Both the position numbers and the translations under genes were made by a program. The notes beneath the pieces are model-generated. The model was not told the origin of the DNA and did not search any database. It worked only from the letters and a program-made list of their open reading frames with translations. DNA of 43,627 bases, from contig LNEP01000009.1 in assembly GCA_001464125.1 (NCBI GenBank), positions 1 through 43,627 of the forward strand, read 5' to 3'. This DNA comes from Betaproteobacteria bacterium Ga0077540. Its GTDB lineage: Bacteria > Pseudomonadota > Gammaproteobacteria > Burkholderiales > Methylophilaceae. This document shows, piece by piece, positions 18,879 to 27,733 of this stretch. Each line of letters starts with the position of its first letter. The first letter of the stretch is position 1.

Positions 18879-19526
18879 ATGAGTAAAGAGATGAAGTTTA
18901 GTAATTCTATGGTGAAAGACGTGCGTGTTCACACTGCGATTGCGGCTGTTGGATTGGCGGTGTACCTCACTGCGTGTAACTCCGCACAAGAGGTTACGAA
19001 TCAAGGCATGGCTAATAATGTCCACGAACAGCATGCCGATGAACAAGTGAAGCTTGCTGAGGCAAAGACCACAGAGGCAAAACCTGCTGCGGCTAAGCCA
19101 ACAATCGAAGTACCTTCAGGCCCGATGTTAGATTTTCGCGGCACCATTTCTGGGGACCTGTTAGATTTTAACGATAAAAAAGGCGACGACACGCCAGCTG
19201 TGAAAGCATTTAAAGTCACTGGGAAAAATCCCTATAACGACATAGATGCTGTTGTTAAGAATGGCTACACCATTTTTGCCACTGCATGTGCAGGTTGTCA
19301 CGGGCATTTGGCAGAAGGCAAGTTAGGTCCAGCACTGGCAGATGACTATTGGACATACCCCAATAATGCAACCGATAAAGGCTTGTTTGAGACTATTTAT
19401 GGTGGCGGGCAAGGCATGATGGGGCCGCAAAGAGGCTTGCTGTCACAGGATGAAATATTGCAAGTGATGAGCTGGTTGAGAAGTATTTATACGGGCGATC
19501 CCAAAAAAGCGAAATGGAAAAAGTAG
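18879..19526 (+). CDS. mxaG: Cytochrome cL (MxaG), electron acceptor of MxaFI
   Basis: 215 residues with one c-type heme site, C-A-G-C-H, in TACAGCHGHLAEGKLGPAL. The distal segment YWTYPNNATDKGLFETIYGG and GQGMMGPQRG supplies the usual cytochrome cL pattern and a candidate Met ligand. It takes electrons directly from methanol dehydrogenase. The N-terminus is unusual: the hydrophobic segment ends LTACNS, which fits a lipobox, so the protein may be membrane-anchored rather than freely soluble. A low-complexity Ala/Lys/Glu linker (~50-75) follows, as a tether would. ATG 18879 and a later ATG at 18891 are both possible starts. Confidence 0.95.
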   Translation: MSKEMKFSNSMVKDVRVHTAIAAVGLAVYLTACNSAQEVTNQGMANNVHEQHADEQVKLAEAKTTEAKPAAAKPTIEVPSGPMLDFRGTISGDLLDFNDKKGDDTPAVKAFKVTGKNPYNDIDAVVKNGYTIFATACAGCHGHLAEGKLGPALADDYWTYPNNATDKGLFETIYGGGQGMMGPQRGLLSQDEILQVMSWLRSIYTGDPKKAKWKK

Positions 19527-19606
19527 TTTTAAGTTTGTGGTGAGCTGACTGGTGGCTTACTACAAGTAGATAGCAACACCAGCAACCATATGAGAAGGAG
19601 ATATAA

Positions 19607-19885
19607 ATGAAAAAAATCATGACTTTGGTAGTACTTGCGGGCGCGATGGTTGCATCTGGCTCTGCATTGGCTTATGACGGACAAAACTGTAAAGAAGCAG
19701 GTAATTGCTGGGAAGCAAAACCTGGCTACCCAGCAAAAATTGCAGGTTCTAAATATGATCCAAAACATGACCCTGTAGAAGTGGGTAAGCAAGAAGCTTC
19801 AATCAAAGCGATGGATGCTCGCAACGCAAAACGTATTGCAAATGCTAAAGCAACCGGAAAATTTGATTACAGCGTCGCAGAGTAA
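19607..19885 (+). CDS. mxaI: Methanol dehydrogenase small subunit
   Basis: 92 residues: a signal peptide ending SALA, then the mature small subunit YDGQNCKEAGNCWEAKPGYP, with a Cys pair that forms the family's disulfide, and a long lysine- and alanine-rich helix. MxaI forms the alpha2-beta2 enzyme with MxaF and is the diagnostic marker of the calcium-type enzyme. A near-perfect ribosome site GAGAAGGAGATATA precedes the ATG, consistent with high expression. Confidence 0.97.
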   Translation: MKKIMTLVVLAGAMVASGSALAYDGQNCKEAGNCWEAKPGYPAKIAGSKYDPKHDPVEVGKQEASIKAMDARNAKRIANAKATGKFDYSVAE

Positions 19886-20011
19886 TATTGACTGCAAGGC
19901 GAGCCGGTGCTGAGAGGCATCGGCTTACTTATTTTGGCGCTATCAGCACCATCAAAACAAGATTGATCGCAAGCGATAACGCATATACGTGCATCCACAT
20001 TAAAGAATCTT

Positions 20012-21037
20012 ATGGCAAATTTAATCAACACAGATTTAGACTTATTTCGTCAGCAAGTATTGGTGTTTGAAAATTCAATCAATGAAGTGGTCTTAGGGCT
20101 TAACCGCGAGGTCAGATTATTGACCATTGCAATTTTATCGCGCGGACATGTGCTGCTTGAGGGGGATGTAGGCGTAGGCAAAACAACACTGCTTAGGGCC
20201 GCTGCAAAATTGATGGGCGGAAAATATCAGCGCATTGAAGGTGCTGTGGATTTAATGCCATCCGACTTTTTATACCATGCGTATATCGACCAACATGGGC
20301 AGCCATCGGTTGCGCCAGGGCCTCTTTTACAACACGGCGAAGATTTAGCGGTGTTCTTTTTTAATGAAATCAACCGCGCAAGACCACAAGCACACTCCAT
20401 GTTGCTACGTTTAATGGCAGAGCGCTCAGCGCATGCGTTTAATCGTGAATATCATTTTCCACACCTCACGGTATTTGCGGATAGAAACAGGCTGGAGCGC
20501 GAAGAAACATTTGAATTGCCAGCGGCGGCACGTGATCGCTTTTTCATGGAGATTAACATCAGCGCACCTAGTGATTTCGAGTTACAGCGCGCATTGATGT
20601 TTGATTTTAAGTTTCTGCAAGTGGATAAGTTGATTGCTGGGTTGCCAGAAGCGGTAGTGCCGTATACCGCACTGAACGATTTATATGAGGCCATACAGAA
20701 CCATGTGCGGGCAGAGCCTGTATTCCAAGATTATGCCGTCCATTTATGGCGCGCATTAAAAGACCCTGTTGCGGCGGGGATCGCCTTGCCCGATGTGGAC
20801 ATGAGCCGATTGATTGCTGGTGGTGCTAGTCCGCGTGGCGTAGCCATGCTGATGACTGCCGCGCGCACCAGAGCTTGGCTGGAGCAGCGTGATTTCCTCA
20901 CGCCAGATGATATTCGCAGTGTGTTTCATCCAGTGATGATGCATCGCGTATTCTTTACGCCAGCTTATGAGTTAAGACGTGCCGATATTGCGCCTAGATT
21001 ATTAGATGCAGTGCTGTCACGTGTGACGGCGCCTTAG
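20012..21037 (+). CDS. mxaR: MoxR-type AAA+ ATPase of methanol dehydrogenase maturation
   Basis: 341 residues. Walker A is GDVGVGKTTLL, Walker B is in DLAVFFFNEINRARPQ, and a sensor region follows near FADRNRLEREETFELP. MoxR-family ATPases act as chaperones, usually with vWA-domain partners; here mxaS, mxaC and mxaL encode three. In the methylotrophs studied, mxaRSACKLD are needed for calcium insertion and enzyme maturation. The start ATG gives MANLINTDLDLF without a signal peptide, so it is cytoplasmic. Confidence 0.95.
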   Translation: MANLINTDLDLFRQQVLVFENSINEVVLGLNREVRLLTIAILSRGHVLLEGDVGVGKTTLLRAAAKLMGGKYQRIEGAVDLMPSDFLYHAYIDQHGQPSVAPGPLLQHGEDLAVFFFNEINRARPQAHSMLLRLMAERSAHAFNREYHFPHLTVFADRNRLEREETFELPAAARDRFFMEINISAPSDFELQRALMFDFKFLQVDKLIAGLPEAVVPYTALNDLYEAIQNHVRAEPVFQDYAVHLWRALKDPVAAGIALPDVDMSRLIAGGASPRGVAMLMTAARTRAWLEQRDFLTPDDIRSVFHPVMMHRVFFTPAYELRRADIAPRLLDAVLSRVTAP

Positions 21038-21052
21038 TGCTATACCGTTAGG

Positions 21053-21916
21053 GTGATGTTGATGGAAGCGTTTTATTACCACATCGCATGGCGGAGTCGC
21101 GGTGGACGTGTTGGTGGGCATCCCACCAAAATAACGGGGGGGCATGCTGATTTCAATGCACATGTGCCCCTCATGCAGAGTTTTAATCCCAAGCGTTTAG
21201 ACCTGCGTGCCTCATTAAAAACGGTGCCAAAGCAGTTGATGGTGCGCACCTTTCACGAGCGTTATGCCATACAAGCGTATGCAGTGGTCGATATGTCGAC
21301 TTCCATGAATTTTGTAGGTCATCAACATAAATGGCAGTTATCCACTGAGATTGTGCAAGCCATAGCGTGGTCTGCTATTTGCAATGGCGATACCTTTGGT
21401 TGTGTGGGTGCGGACGATGTCTTACGTATGGATGTGTATGAGCCTAGCACCTACCGTGCTGTTGTTGTAGAGGATATTGCAAGCAAAATGCGCAGTGTGC
21501 AATTTACGCAGCCAGTTGGCATCAACGCATTGCCTAGCGTGAGTGAGTTGCTGCCAGCACGCCGCTCGTTGATCTTTTTGATTTCTGATTTTTATATGGA
21601 TGAGGCTTTATTAATCCAAAGTTTACAAAACCTCACTGCACATGATGTGGTGCCAATCGTGATTTGGGACAGTGCTGAAATCACCGATTTACCCGATTGG
21701 GGTTGGATGCGCGTGAACGACATGGAAGGCAAAGGTACGCGCAGCGTGTTCTTGCGCCCAGCTCTCAAGCAAGCCATCAAAAACACTTATCGCACACGGC
21801 AGCAACGTCTCACTCAACTATTCAATACTGCAGGCACTCGGCCACCATTTTTTGTATTGAATCAATTTAATAGCGAAGCGATGACGCGGCATATGTTAGA
21901 GGACAGTGGATGTTAG
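21053..21916 (+). CDS. mxaS: MxaS, DUF58/vWA-like maturation protein
   Basis: 287 residues, with possible starts at GTG 21053, ATG 21056 or ATG 21062. The sequence has the DUF58 phrase MQSFNPKRLDLRASLK and a metal-site motif DMSTSM (DxSxS) in AVVDMSTSMNF, then FLISDFYMDEA. No signal peptide or membrane segment is apparent. It is the cytoplasmic vWA-type partner expected for the MoxR ATPase upstream. Its end overlaps the start of mxaA by seven bases. Confidence 0.93.
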   Translation: MMLMEAFYYHIAWRSRGGRVGGHPTKITGGHADFNAHVPLMQSFNPKRLDLRASLKTVPKQLMVRTFHERYAIQAYAVVDMSTSMNFVGHQHKWQLSTEIVQAIAWSAICNGDTFGCVGADDVLRMDVYEPSTYRAVVVEDIASKMRSVQFTQPVGINALPSVSELLPARRSLIFLISDFYMDEALLIQSLQNLTAHDVVPIVIWDSAEITDLPDWGWMRVNDMEGKGTRSVFLRPALKQAIKNTYRTRQQRLTQLFNTAGTRPPFFVLNQFNSEAMTRHMLEDSGC

Positions 21917-22815
21917 TGAAATTCCGATTATGTTGCTTAGTGTTTTTCATATTGCCATTGACTGTGCAAGCAGCAACATCTGCAGAGGCATTGCAAAAGC
22001 CATTTAAGGTGCACAGTGAAACCCGTGAGCTTGGCTACCATTTGGGCGACATTACTAGACAAACCGTGACAGTAGAGACGCCAGAAGGGTATGCGCTCGA
22101 TGCTTCTTCATTACCCACGGTAGGCAAAAAAACGTATTTTGATTTAGTGAAGATTGAAACCAAGCAACGGCGACTGAACGCACAGACGCAATTTACGATT
22201 GATTTGTATTGGCAAAATTTTAGATCAGTGCAGGAAGTCCGTAGCTATAAGCTTGCAGCGTTGTCTTTGCAATTTGTCAAAGACAAGCGCTCCATCAAAG
22301 TGCCAGTGAAGGCAGCTTCTATTATTGTTTCCCCCATCATTCCAACCGTATTGGATGCTGCACATCTCAAACCAAGGGCAGATGCCAAGCCACCAGAAAT
22401 GGGCTTTATGACTGAGATGGTGATCTTCATCATCAGTGCGGCCCTGTTGCTCGCCACTTTGTTGTATGTGGCTTGGCAGCAAGACTGGCTAGGCTTCAAT
22501 GCTAAGCGTGGCAGGCCATTTCGGTTGGCGTATCGACAGTTGCGTAGCCTACGCAATGACGTGAGTCATGCCGCATCATTTCACGCGGTAAAGGCTATCC
22601 GTAATGCGTTTGATAGCACCATGCAATCCAGCATGAGTTCTGAGCAACTGCCGCAATTGTTTAAGCAACACCAAGGTTTTTCTGTGTTAGAAAATGAGAT
22701 ACGCCATTTCTATCAAGTGTCGGATGTGTTCCTGTTTTCGAATCAGCCTCTTGATATGTCAGCTAAGCAGTTGCTGGACTTAGCCAAAAAACTGATGCAG
22801 TTGGAACAGCGCTAA
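21910..22815 (+). CDS. mxaA: MxaA, membrane-anchored maturation protein
   Basis: 301 residues: signal peptide (LCCLVFFILPLTVQAA), a periplasmic beta-rich domain (~25-165) and one membrane segment (~174-195, EMVIFIISAALLLATLLYVA) before a cytoplasmic helical tail. This is the MxaA layout; the family is linked to calcium supply to methanol dehydrogenase. Its stop overlaps the mxaC start (TAATG), indicating translational coupling. Confidence 0.92.
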   Translation: MLVKFRLCCLVFFILPLTVQAATSAEALQKPFKVHSETRELGYHLGDITRQTVTVETPEGYALDASSLPTVGKKTYFDLVKIETKQRRLNAQTQFTIDLYWQNFRSVQEVRSYKLAALSLQFVKDKRSIKVPVKAASIIVSPIIPTVLDAAHLKPRADAKPPEMGFMTEMVIFIISAALLLATLLYVAWQQDWLGFNAKRGRPFRLAYRQLRSLRNDVSHAASFHAVKAIRNAFDSTMQSSMSSEQLPQLFKQHQGFSVLENEIRHFYQVSDVFLFSNQPLDMSAKQLLDLAKKLMQLEQR

Positions 22816-23822
22816 TGTTGGATTTACTCCATGAGCTGAGGTGTCATGAGGTTTGGCCACTGTATTTGTTGCCGCTTGCCTTGTTGCCTTGGTGGGTAAA
22901 AGCCGATGCTCAGTTTCAATACCCCTCGATTTCCATGATGCCACATGACCCTTTCTGTGTGTGGGTGGAGCGCGTTTGGCGTATTGCGGCAACGCTATTG
23001 CTCACAAGTTTGCTGTTGGCGATGTGTAGACCTTACTTGGCTGAGCAGAAAGTAGATCGTTACGGTAAGGGAGCACACATCATGGTGGTGTTGGATAGAA
23101 GTGGCAGCATGAATGATGATTTTGCAGACAGACCAGAACAGGGCAGTGCATCGAAAATGGCTGCTGCAAGACGGGTGCTGACAGAATTTACCGAAAATAG
23201 CCGCCAAGATTTGATTGGCATGATTACGTTTAGCACCTCGCCCATGTTGGTGGCTGCTTTGGGTAATGATAGAAAAGCCGTCTTGTCTGGTTTGAGTGCT
23301 ACAGAAGCAGGTGGCATGGGCTTTACTGCAGTGGATAAAGGCTTGGCGATGGCATTGGATTTTTTTGAAGGTAAGCCAGTGACAGGCTCAAGAGTGGTGT
23401 TGTTAGTGTCGGACGGTGCAGCGCATTTAGATGCTAAAACACAAGACTTTTTACGCAATGGGTTTGTGCGCCAACAGGCCTCACTGTTTTGGATTTATTT
23501 GCGCTCTAAAAATGGCGCGAGCTTAACTGAAAAGCTAGAGGAGGATGACGACCAAGCAGCACCTGAGTACGCCCTCAATCAATACTTTCAAACACTGGGT
23601 GTGCCTTATCAAGCGTATATGGCAGAAGACCCTGCACAGGTAAAGGCTGCAATGCAAAGTATCGCCAAACTCAAAAATAAGCCCGTGAAGTATCAGGAAG
23701 TGATTGCGAGGAAAGATATGGGTTACCTGTGTTATGCGATAGCACTGTTCGCTAGCGTTGTGATGTTTGGATTGTATTTAACGGAGGTTCGCACATGGCG
23801 TATCCATTCAATTGGAAAGTAA
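22815..23822 (+). CDS. mxaC: MxaC, membrane vWA-domain maturation protein
   Basis: 335 residues. Membrane segments lie at ~17-27, ~55-75 (AATLLLTSLLLAMC) and near the C-terminus (~300-325). Between them is a vWA domain with a full MIDAS: DRSGSM, a later threonine in GGMGFTAVDKG, and SDGAAH. It belongs to the BatA/BatB-like class that works with MoxR ATPases. It overlaps mxaK by 28 bases, so the cassette is tightly packed. Confidence 0.92.
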   Translation: MLDLLHELRCHEVWPLYLLPLALLPWWVKADAQFQYPSISMMPHDPFCVWVERVWRIAATLLLTSLLLAMCRPYLAEQKVDRYGKGAHIMVVLDRSGSMNDDFADRPEQGSASKMAAARRVLTEFTENSRQDLIGMITFSTSPMLVAALGNDRKAVLSGLSATEAGGMGFTAVDKGLAMALDFFEGKPVTGSRVVLLVSDGAAHLDAKTQDFLRNGFVRQQASLFWIYLRSKNGASLTEKLEEDDDQAAPEYALNQYFQTLGVPYQAYMAEDPAQVKAAMQSIAKLKNKPVKYQEVIARKDMGYLCYAIALFASVVMFGLYLTEVRTWRIHSIGK

Positions 23823-24352
23823 TCCTAGTGCTGGTGATTGCTACACTCGGTTTGGTGTTATCTGCCACACGTTTATACCAGCATTATCAATATAACCAAA
23901 CGTTACATGCGTCTGCATTGAGTACGCAAAAAAGACCACCCTATCTAATGGTCAATGCCTGGAAATTAGGTCAGACCATGGCCTATGAACAAAAAGCATT
24001 AGAGTTGTATAGTCAAATACTCAGCGGCGCACAAGCAGACCTCAAGAAACGGGCGTATTACAACAGTGCCAATATTCGCCTTAAACAAGCACTGCGATTA
24101 TTGGATACGCAAGGCTACGGCGCTTGGGATCAAGTGACTCCGTTGTTGGCGCTTGCTAAAGATGGCTACAGAAACGCGCTCAGCATAGACCCCAGTTGGT
24201 TAGAGGCAAAGTACAACATGGAATTGGCGTTGAGGCTTGCGCCAGATATCAAATCATCACAACGCAAGGGCAATCAAGAGGAAGAAGAACCAGAAGGCTT
24301 GCCACAAAAAGGTTGGCCGAGTATCCCAGGATTTCCGCGAGGCATGCCTTGA
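23795..24352 (+). CDS. mxaK: MxaK, membrane-anchored TPR-like maturation protein
   Basis: 185 residues with one N-terminal membrane segment (~9-27, VILVLVIATLGLVLSATRLY) followed by helical repeats (YEQKALELYSQILSGAQADLKKRAYYNSANIRL, given here by its ends and positions ~63-100) of TPR-like character, and a Pro/Gly/Glu-rich tail. The BatE-like arrangement next to two vWA proteins and a MoxR ATPase matches mxaK in other methylotrophs. Confidence 0.9.
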   Translation: MAYPFNWKVILVLVIATLGLVLSATRLYQHYQYNQTLHASALSTQKRPPYLMVNAWKLGQTMAYEQKALELYSQILSGAQADLKKRAYYNSANIRLKQALRLLDTQGYGAWDQVTPLLALAKDGYRNALSIDPSWLEAKYNMELALRLAPDIKSSQRKGNQEEEEPEGLPQKGWPSIPGFPRGMP

Positions 24353-25371
24353 TTCTCAGTTACTTGAAAACATCTTTGCGTGATTATCGCGGCCTTTTGT
24401 TGCTGGCAATCATCGTCATGCTGGTGATTGCCATGTTTAAGCCGACGGCGCGCTTGCCATCACCTGTGCAGCGTTGGTTGATTGTTGTAGATATTACGCA
24501 AAGTATGAACGTGAGTGATTATTGGGTGGAGCAAAAATCAGTCAGCCGATTGGAGTTTTCTAAACGTGCGATTAGGCAAGCGCTGAGCCATTTACCATGC
24601 GGTTCAGAAGTGGCGCTTGGCGTATTTACCGAGCGTTCAGTCGTCACACTATTAAAGCCTTTAGAAGTATGCGAACACTTTAATGCCTTGGATGAAACGG
24701 TTGCACAACTGGATTGGCGTATGGCATGGGCGGCGGATTCCTTTGTAGCGCATGGGCTATTCGATGCGATTGTCAAAGTAAAAAAAATCAATCAACACCT
24801 CAGGCTGGCATTTGTTACCGATGGGCACCAAGCGCCTCCATTAAGCGAAGGCAACACCCCTCAATTTGACGGCAAGGCAGGCGAGGTACTCGGCACCATC
24901 CTAGGGGTGGGTGGAAGCAAACCTGCGCCTATTCCTAAGTTTGATGAGAAAAATAATGTGATTGGCTATTGGGATAAAGAAGAAGTGATGCGGTTTGCCA
25001 CGTTTGGCGTCAACCGAAAAACACAATCGGTACTAGAGATGGAAGAAGGCTACCACGGTCGAAATGCACCACACGGTAACAATCCAGCAGAAGCCGAGGA
25101 AGCCCATTTATCCGCACTGGATGCAACGCACTTAGCTGCCTTAGCCAATCAGACAGGCTTAGAGTACAGCACATTGCGTCAGCCAGATTCACTATCAGCC
25201 ATTTTGAATGCATCGCAATTTGCGACATGGCAGCCTTCTATCATTGACTTGCGGCCTTGGCTAGCCATCCTCTGTTTCGTTATGGCGGTGCTCTATTTAG
25301 TGCCGCAACGCTGGTATCAACCGATTCGTCAATTCGTTTTATTAAGGAGAAAAAATGAAGTATTTAATTAG
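24349..25371 (+). CDS. mxaL: MxaL, membrane vWA-domain maturation protein (TTG start)
   Basis: I place the start at TTG 24349, which shares four bases (TTGA) with the mxaK stop; the longer frame into mxaK gives a nonsense N-terminus. The resulting 340 residues begin with a membrane segment (~14-34, LLLLAIIVMLVIAMF), then a vWA domain with DITQSM (DxTxS-like) and VTDGHQAPP, and end with a second membrane segment (~300-320). It is a BatA/BatB-like partner in calcium-type methanol dehydrogenase maturation. It overlaps mxaD by 17 bases. Confidence 0.9.
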   Translation: MILSYLKTSLRDYRGLLLLAIIVMLVIAMFKPTARLPSPVQRWLIVVDITQSMNVSDYWVEQKSVSRLEFSKRAIRQALSHLPCGSEVALGVFTERSVVTLLKPLEVCEHFNALDETVAQLDWRMAWAADSFVAHGLFDAIVKVKKINQHLRLAFVTDGHQAPPLSEGNTPQFDGKAGEVLGTILGVGGSKPAPIPKFDEKNNVIGYWDKEEVMRFATFGVNRKTQSVLEMEEGYHGRNAPHGNNPAEAEEAHLSALDATHLAALANQTGLEYSTLRQPDSLSAILNASQFATWQPSIIDLRPWLAILCFVMAVLYLVPQRWYQPIRQFVLLRRKNEVFN

Positions 25372-25864
25372 TGTGTTAACTCTGGTTTCTACCACTGCGC
25401 TGGCGCACGGCCCCACACCGCAAAAAACAGATGAATCCATATTGGTCAATTTGGCGCCTGAGATGGTATGGAAAAAACTGAGTGAGCCTTGCGCCATTCA
25501 ACAATGGCATCCATCGGTCACAGCGTGCGAATCTACTGAACAAAATAAGCGAGTACTCACGCTTAAAAGCGGTGGAAAGATATACGAGGAGTTTGATGAA
25601 GTGCTGCCGAGCGAAATGAAAATTTCGTATCGACTGGGTGCAAGTAGCGATACAAAAGCGTTACCAGTGAGCTCACTCAATGGACGCATCAGCATCAAGC
25701 CAGAGGGCGCTGGGTCTCGTGTTTCTTGGATGGCGCGCTACTATCGCGTGGATACCACCAATGAGCCACCTAAAGGGATGGATGATGAATCTGCACGCAA
25801 TGCTGTGAATGACTATGTGAAACAGGGTCTTGCAAACTTAGAGGCAAATCCATCAAAAAAGTAA
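25355..25864 (+). CDS. mxaD: MxaD, periplasmic SRPBCC-like protein
   Basis: 169 residues with a signal peptide ending ALA-HGP and an SRPBCC-type fold carrying IQQWHPSV. MxaD helps the interaction between methanol dehydrogenase and cytochrome cL in other methylotrophs. It overlaps the end of mxaL and is the last gene of the compact mxa cassette. Two related proteins end the xox cluster (42527 and 43106). Confidence 0.93.
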   Translation: MKYLISVLTLVSTTALAHGPTPQKTDESILVNLAPEMVWKKLSEPCAIQQWHPSVTACESTEQNKRVLTLKSGGKIYEEFDEVLPSEMKISYRLGASSDTKALPVSSLNGRISIKPEGAGSRVSWMARYYRVDTTNEPPKGMDDESARNAVNDYVKQGLANLEANPSKK

Positions 25865-26023
25865 GCAACGCTAACTCGGCGAGTGTCACGCGTAAGTCCA
25901 CACAGTGGTGGGACAAGTTCGTGAATCTATTTAAATAGGGTTAGCACAGGCACACATGTTTGCAATCAAGGCTGTGACGCCAAGCTTTAATTGCGTTACA
26001 TGTCTTAAGTAAAGAAAAGTCGT

Positions 26024-26947
26024 ATGGTGAACAATATTACTGTAGAGGTTAAGACGGTCTCGCGCGTTTACCAAGCGCGCAAAGTAGTCAATGCGCTCAG
26101 CCTGAAACTTGAGCAAGGGAAAACACTGGGTTTGCTAGGGGCCAATGGTGCCGGCAAAACCACCACCATGAAAATGATGGCTGGGCATTTAATGCCAACC
26201 GCAGGGGCTATTCATATTTGCGGTATTGATATCACACAAAACCCCACTGAAGCCAAAGCCTTGATAGGGTATCTGCCTGAACATCGTCCACTGTACAAAG
26301 AACTCACCGTGGATGAGTATTTAGAGATTGCCGCGCGGTTTCACAAACTATCGTCACACCGTATCAAGCAATCCATTGCCTATGTGAAAGAATGTTGCGG
26401 CTTAACAGATGTGGGTAAGCGCGTGATTGAGCAATTATCCAATGGCTACCAACAGCGCGTGGGTATTGCCCAAGCGATTATTCATGCACCCATGGTAGTG
26501 ATATTGGATGAGCCAACGGTGGGTCTAGACCCGATTCAAATCAGGCAGGTGAGAAGTTTAATGCGTGAAATTGCGCAAGATGCCAGTGTGATTTTTTCTA
26601 CGCATTTATTGCCAGAAGTAGAAATGATTTGTGACGATGTGCATATTCTTGATCAAGGTCATACCGTTTATCAGGCGGATATCCGTACTTTGCAACACCA
26701 CATGCAAACACGTTCACTGGTCGCTGCATTTAAACGACCGACCAATCTCCAAGCCCTTTATCAGTTGCCGAATGTGCTTGGTATGCATCATCAAAACGAA
26801 CATACAGTGGTGATTCAGTATCAACATGCTTCACCCGCAGAAGCGCTGGTGACGATGGCTGTGCAACAGGATTGGGGTTTGTATTTGTTGAATGAGCAGC
26901 AGTCGACGTTGGAAGATGTATTTATTCAATTAGCCCAGCCGTCTTAA
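26024..26947 (+). CDS. ABC transporter ATP-binding protein (Gld/CcmA-like)
   Basis: 307 residues with Walker A GANGAGKTTT, Q loop near YLPEHRPL, signature LSNGYQQRVGIAQ, Walker B VVILDEPTVGLDP and the switch His in FSTHLLPE. It resembles the GldA-type ATPases of ABC-2 exporters. It begins 160 bases after mxaD in the same direction and is followed directly by its permease and auxiliary protein. A role in methanol dehydrogenase biogenesis is inferred only from its location between mxaD and the methylotrophy regulators. Confidence 0.92.
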   Translation: MVNNITVEVKTVSRVYQARKVVNALSLKLEQGKTLGLLGANGAGKTTTMKMMAGHLMPTAGAIHICGIDITQNPTEAKALIGYLPEHRPLYKELTVDEYLEIAARFHKLSSHRIKQSIAYVKECCGLTDVGKRVIEQLSNGYQQRVGIAQAIIHAPMVVILDEPTVGLDPIQIRQVRSLMREIAQDASVIFSTHLLPEVEMICDDVHILDQGHTVYQADIRTLQHHMQTRSLVAAFKRPTNLQALYQLPNVLGMHHQNEHTVVIQYQHASPAEALVTMAVQQDWGLYLLNEQQSTLEDVFIQLAQPS

Positions 26948-26956
26948 GAGGTACTC

Positions 26957-27703
26957 ATGTTATTTCAAGTGATAAGAAAAGAAATCAAGGTTCTGTTTGC
27001 AAGCTATATTGGCTGGGGCATACTGGCGATGTTTGCACTGGTAATGGGTGTCCTCTACACACAATCACTCAGCGAATACATGCAGGTCATGTTGGGGCAT
27101 GTACCAACGGTCGAGCAAATTGGCCTCACCAAATACATAGGCGCCAATATGTTCAGTGCCGCGTCATTGCTCATGTTGATGTTTATCCCACTGCTTTCCA
27201 TGCGTTTGCTGGCAGAAGAACAAAAAAATCTCACCATGGCGTTTATGTTGAGCGCGCCTATCTCGTTAGCAGAAATCGTGCTGGGTAAGTTTTTAAGCTT
27301 GCTCTCTTTTTTGATGCTGATGTTGGCCTATTTGGTGTTGATTATTTGCATTCTCAATCTATGGACAGACATTGATTTTGGCTATATTTTCGCCAACGTG
27401 TTGGGCTTGGTTTTATTAATCGCCAGCTTTTCTGCCATCAGTTTGTTTATTTCCAGCTTAACGCGCCAACCCATCCTGGCCGCCACACTGTCATTTCTAG
27501 TATTGATTCTATTTTTATTCGTAGATCAATTATTTGAGCAGCAAACCAATACTATTTGGGCCTCTTTATCCATGATGCAACGCTACAAATCATTTGCAGT
27601 AGGCTTATTGAACACAGCGGATATTGCGTTTTACGTACTGGTGTCGGGTGCGTTTATTTTCTTCACCATTCGTAAGTTAGAACACCAAAGAGTGTATGGA
27701 TAA
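26957..27703 (+). CDS. ABC-2 type permease (GldF-like)
   Basis: 248 residues with six predicted membrane segments, for example ~20-38, ~60-80, ~105-130, ~140-165, ~175-195 and ~220-240. The phrase LRLLAEEQKNLTMAFMLSAPIS is typical of the cytoplasmic loop in ABC-2 permeases, where the equivalent is 'MR-L-AEE-+-GT-E-LL-T-P'. It starts nine bases after the ATPase and ends at the next gene's frame, forming one transport unit. The substrate is unknown. Confidence 0.9.
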   Translation: MLFQVIRKEIKVLFASYIGWGILAMFALVMGVLYTQSLSEYMQVMLGHVPTVEQIGLTKYIGANMFSAASLLMLMFIPLLSMRLLAEEQKNLTMAFMLSAPISLAEIVLGKFLSLLSFLMLMLAYLVLIICILNLWTDIDFGYIFANVLGLVLLIASFSAISLFISSLTRQPILAATLSFLVLILFLFVDQLFEQQTNTIWASLSMMQRYKSFAVGLLNTADIAFYVLVSGAFIFFTIRKLEHQRVYG

Positions 27704-27733
27704 ATGCGCAGTCAACATCAACAAGGTTTAGGT

